Origin: an uncultured Anaerolineaceae bacterium
GTDB taxonomy: Bacteria > Chloroflexota > Anaerolineae > Anaerolineales > Anaerolineaceae
Assembly (NCBI GenBank): GCA_937894825.1
Contig: CALCQT010000558.1
Span: 1-5,181, forward strand
DNA length: 5,181 nucleotides
Direction of reading: 5' to 3'
Made by a program: the position numbers and the translations under genes. The notes under the pieces are model-generated. The model did no database searches, was not told the DNA's origin, and was given only the letters and a program-made list of their open reading frames with translations. The first letter of the stretch is position 1; each line of letters starts with the position of its first letter. Below are positions 4,470 to 5,181 of this stretch, piece by piece.

Positions 4470-5181
4470 ATGGATTTTGAAACAATCAAATCAATCGAAG
4501 ATCAACATGCGGTTGGAGTGTACAGCAAACGACCGTTCGCGATCGTCTCCGGCAAAGGCGCGCGTTTGATCGACAGCACTGGCCGGGAATATATCGATTG
4601 TGTCGGCGGTCAGGGCGCTGCCAACCTGGGACACGCCAATCCCAAAATCGCGGCTGCCATCGCAGCACAGGCGGAACGATTGATCGGTTTGCCGGAGATG
4701 TTTTATAACGATGTCCGCGCGGCGCTGATGCAGCGGCTCTGCGGCTTGACTGGGATGGAACGGGTCTTTCTTTCCAATTCCGGCACGGAAGCGAATGAAG
4801 CCGCACTCAAATTCAGTAAAGTTCTGACCGGCCGGAACGGGATCGTGGCGACCATGCGCGGATTTCATGGCCGATCCATGGGCTCGCTCTCCGCGACCTG
4901 GGAGAAGAAATACCGTGAACCGTTTGAACCGCTGGTGCCAGGGTTCAGCCATGTGCCTTATGACGATATCGACGCGCTGGATCGGGCCATCACAGAACAG
5001 ACCGCCGCGTTTATCGTGGAGGTGATTCAGGGAGAGGGCGGAATCCGTCCCGCTTCGGCCGATTATCTATCGGCTGCGCAGAAATTCTGCAATGAACGCG
5101 GTGCGCTGTTGATTGTGGATGAAGTCCAGTCCGGCATGGGACGCACCGGCCGCTGGTATGCACATCAGCATTTTGGGCTGC
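4470..5181 (+). CDS. argD: Class III PLP-dependent aminotransferase, acetylornithine/LysW-lysine type (3' partial)
   Basis: The visible 237 residues begin MDFETIKSIEDQHAVGVY and run off the window. Class III (fold type I) members of this group transfer an amino group between glutamate and an aldehyde: N-acetylornithine in arginine synthesis (ArgD), or the LysW-carried aminoadipate/glutamate semialdehyde in lysine or ornithine synthesis (LysJ). Motifs seen are YIDCVGGQGAANLGHANP (about 41-58), the PLP-phosphate loop SGTEAN (104-109), FHGR (132-135; His133 lies at the position usually occupied by the aromatic residue stacking on PLP), QGEGG (187-191), and DEVQSGMGRTG with Asp217, which binds the pyridine nitrogen. 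The catalytic Lys would lie a few dozen residues past the edge. MRGFHGRSMGSLSATWEKKY recalls Thermus/archaeal LysJ as much as classical ArgD, so the exact substrate is open. ATG 4470 has a strong Shine-Dalgarno. A 391-base gap from tatD argues for a separate transcription unit, though no convincing promoter was found. Confidence 0.88.
   Translation, partial: MDFETIKSIEDQHAVGVYSKRPFAIVSGKGARLIDSTGREYIDCVGGQGAANLGHANPKIAAAIAAQAERLIGLPEMFYNDVRAALMQRLCGLTGMERVFLSNSGTEANEAALKFSKVLTGRNGIVATMRGFHGRSMGSLSATWEKKYREPFEPLVPGFSHVPYDDIDALDRAITEQTAAFIVEVIQGEGGIRPASADYLSAAQKFCNERGALLIVDEVQSGMGRTGRWYAHQHFGL

Noticed and set aside
4259..4480. 73-codon open frame ending inside the aminotransferase gene
   Set aside because: It starts in a hairpin, has no Shine-Dalgarno, and overlaps the strong ribosome site and start of the next gene.

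Overview
The window reads as a piece of a free-living bacterial chromosome, most likely from Chloroflexota, class Anaerolineae. That placement is an inference. It rests on a lipoprotein with a Pro/Thr-rich linker just after the lipobox, a long-form glutamine-dependent NAD synthetase, a LysJ/ArgD-type aminotransferase, and an intergenic region full of short GTAGGG-type palindromes. All five genes are on the + strand. No tRNA, rRNA, CRISPR array, transposase or phage gene was seen.

Layout. (1) Positions 1-368 hold the C-terminal end of glutamine-dependent NAD+ synthetase (nadE). (2) One base later comes a 426-residue lipoprotein of unknown function (370-1650), probably cotranscribed with nadE. 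(3) Positions 1651-1812 are a regulatory spacer with two hairpins, a plausible sigma-70-type promoter (TTGAAT, 18 bp, TATAAT) with a small palindrome between its boxes, and a strong Shine-Dalgarno that fixes the next start. (4) Positions 1813-3234 encode a complete alpha-D-phosphohexomutase (phosphoglucomutase/phosphomannomutase family) with all four signature loops. (5) A perfect 35-bp palindrome (3243-3277) separates it from a TatD-family metal-dependent deoxyribonuclease (3293-4078). (6) Positions 4079-4469 contain no convincing gene, but hold a dense chain of hairpin-forming inverted repeats. (7) From 4470 to the window end is the N-terminal half of a class III, PLP-dependent acetylornithine/LysW-lysine-type aminotransferase, cut off before its catalytic lysine.

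The genes are mostly housekeeping: NAD synthesis, hexose-phosphate interconversion, a nuclease/quality-control enzyme, and arginine/lysine synthesis. They do not form one pathway. The parts least explained by known families are the aromatic-rich lipoprotein, the perfect palindrome between the mutase gene and tatD, and the hairpin chain upstream of the aminotransferase. No clear new defence or mobile system was found.
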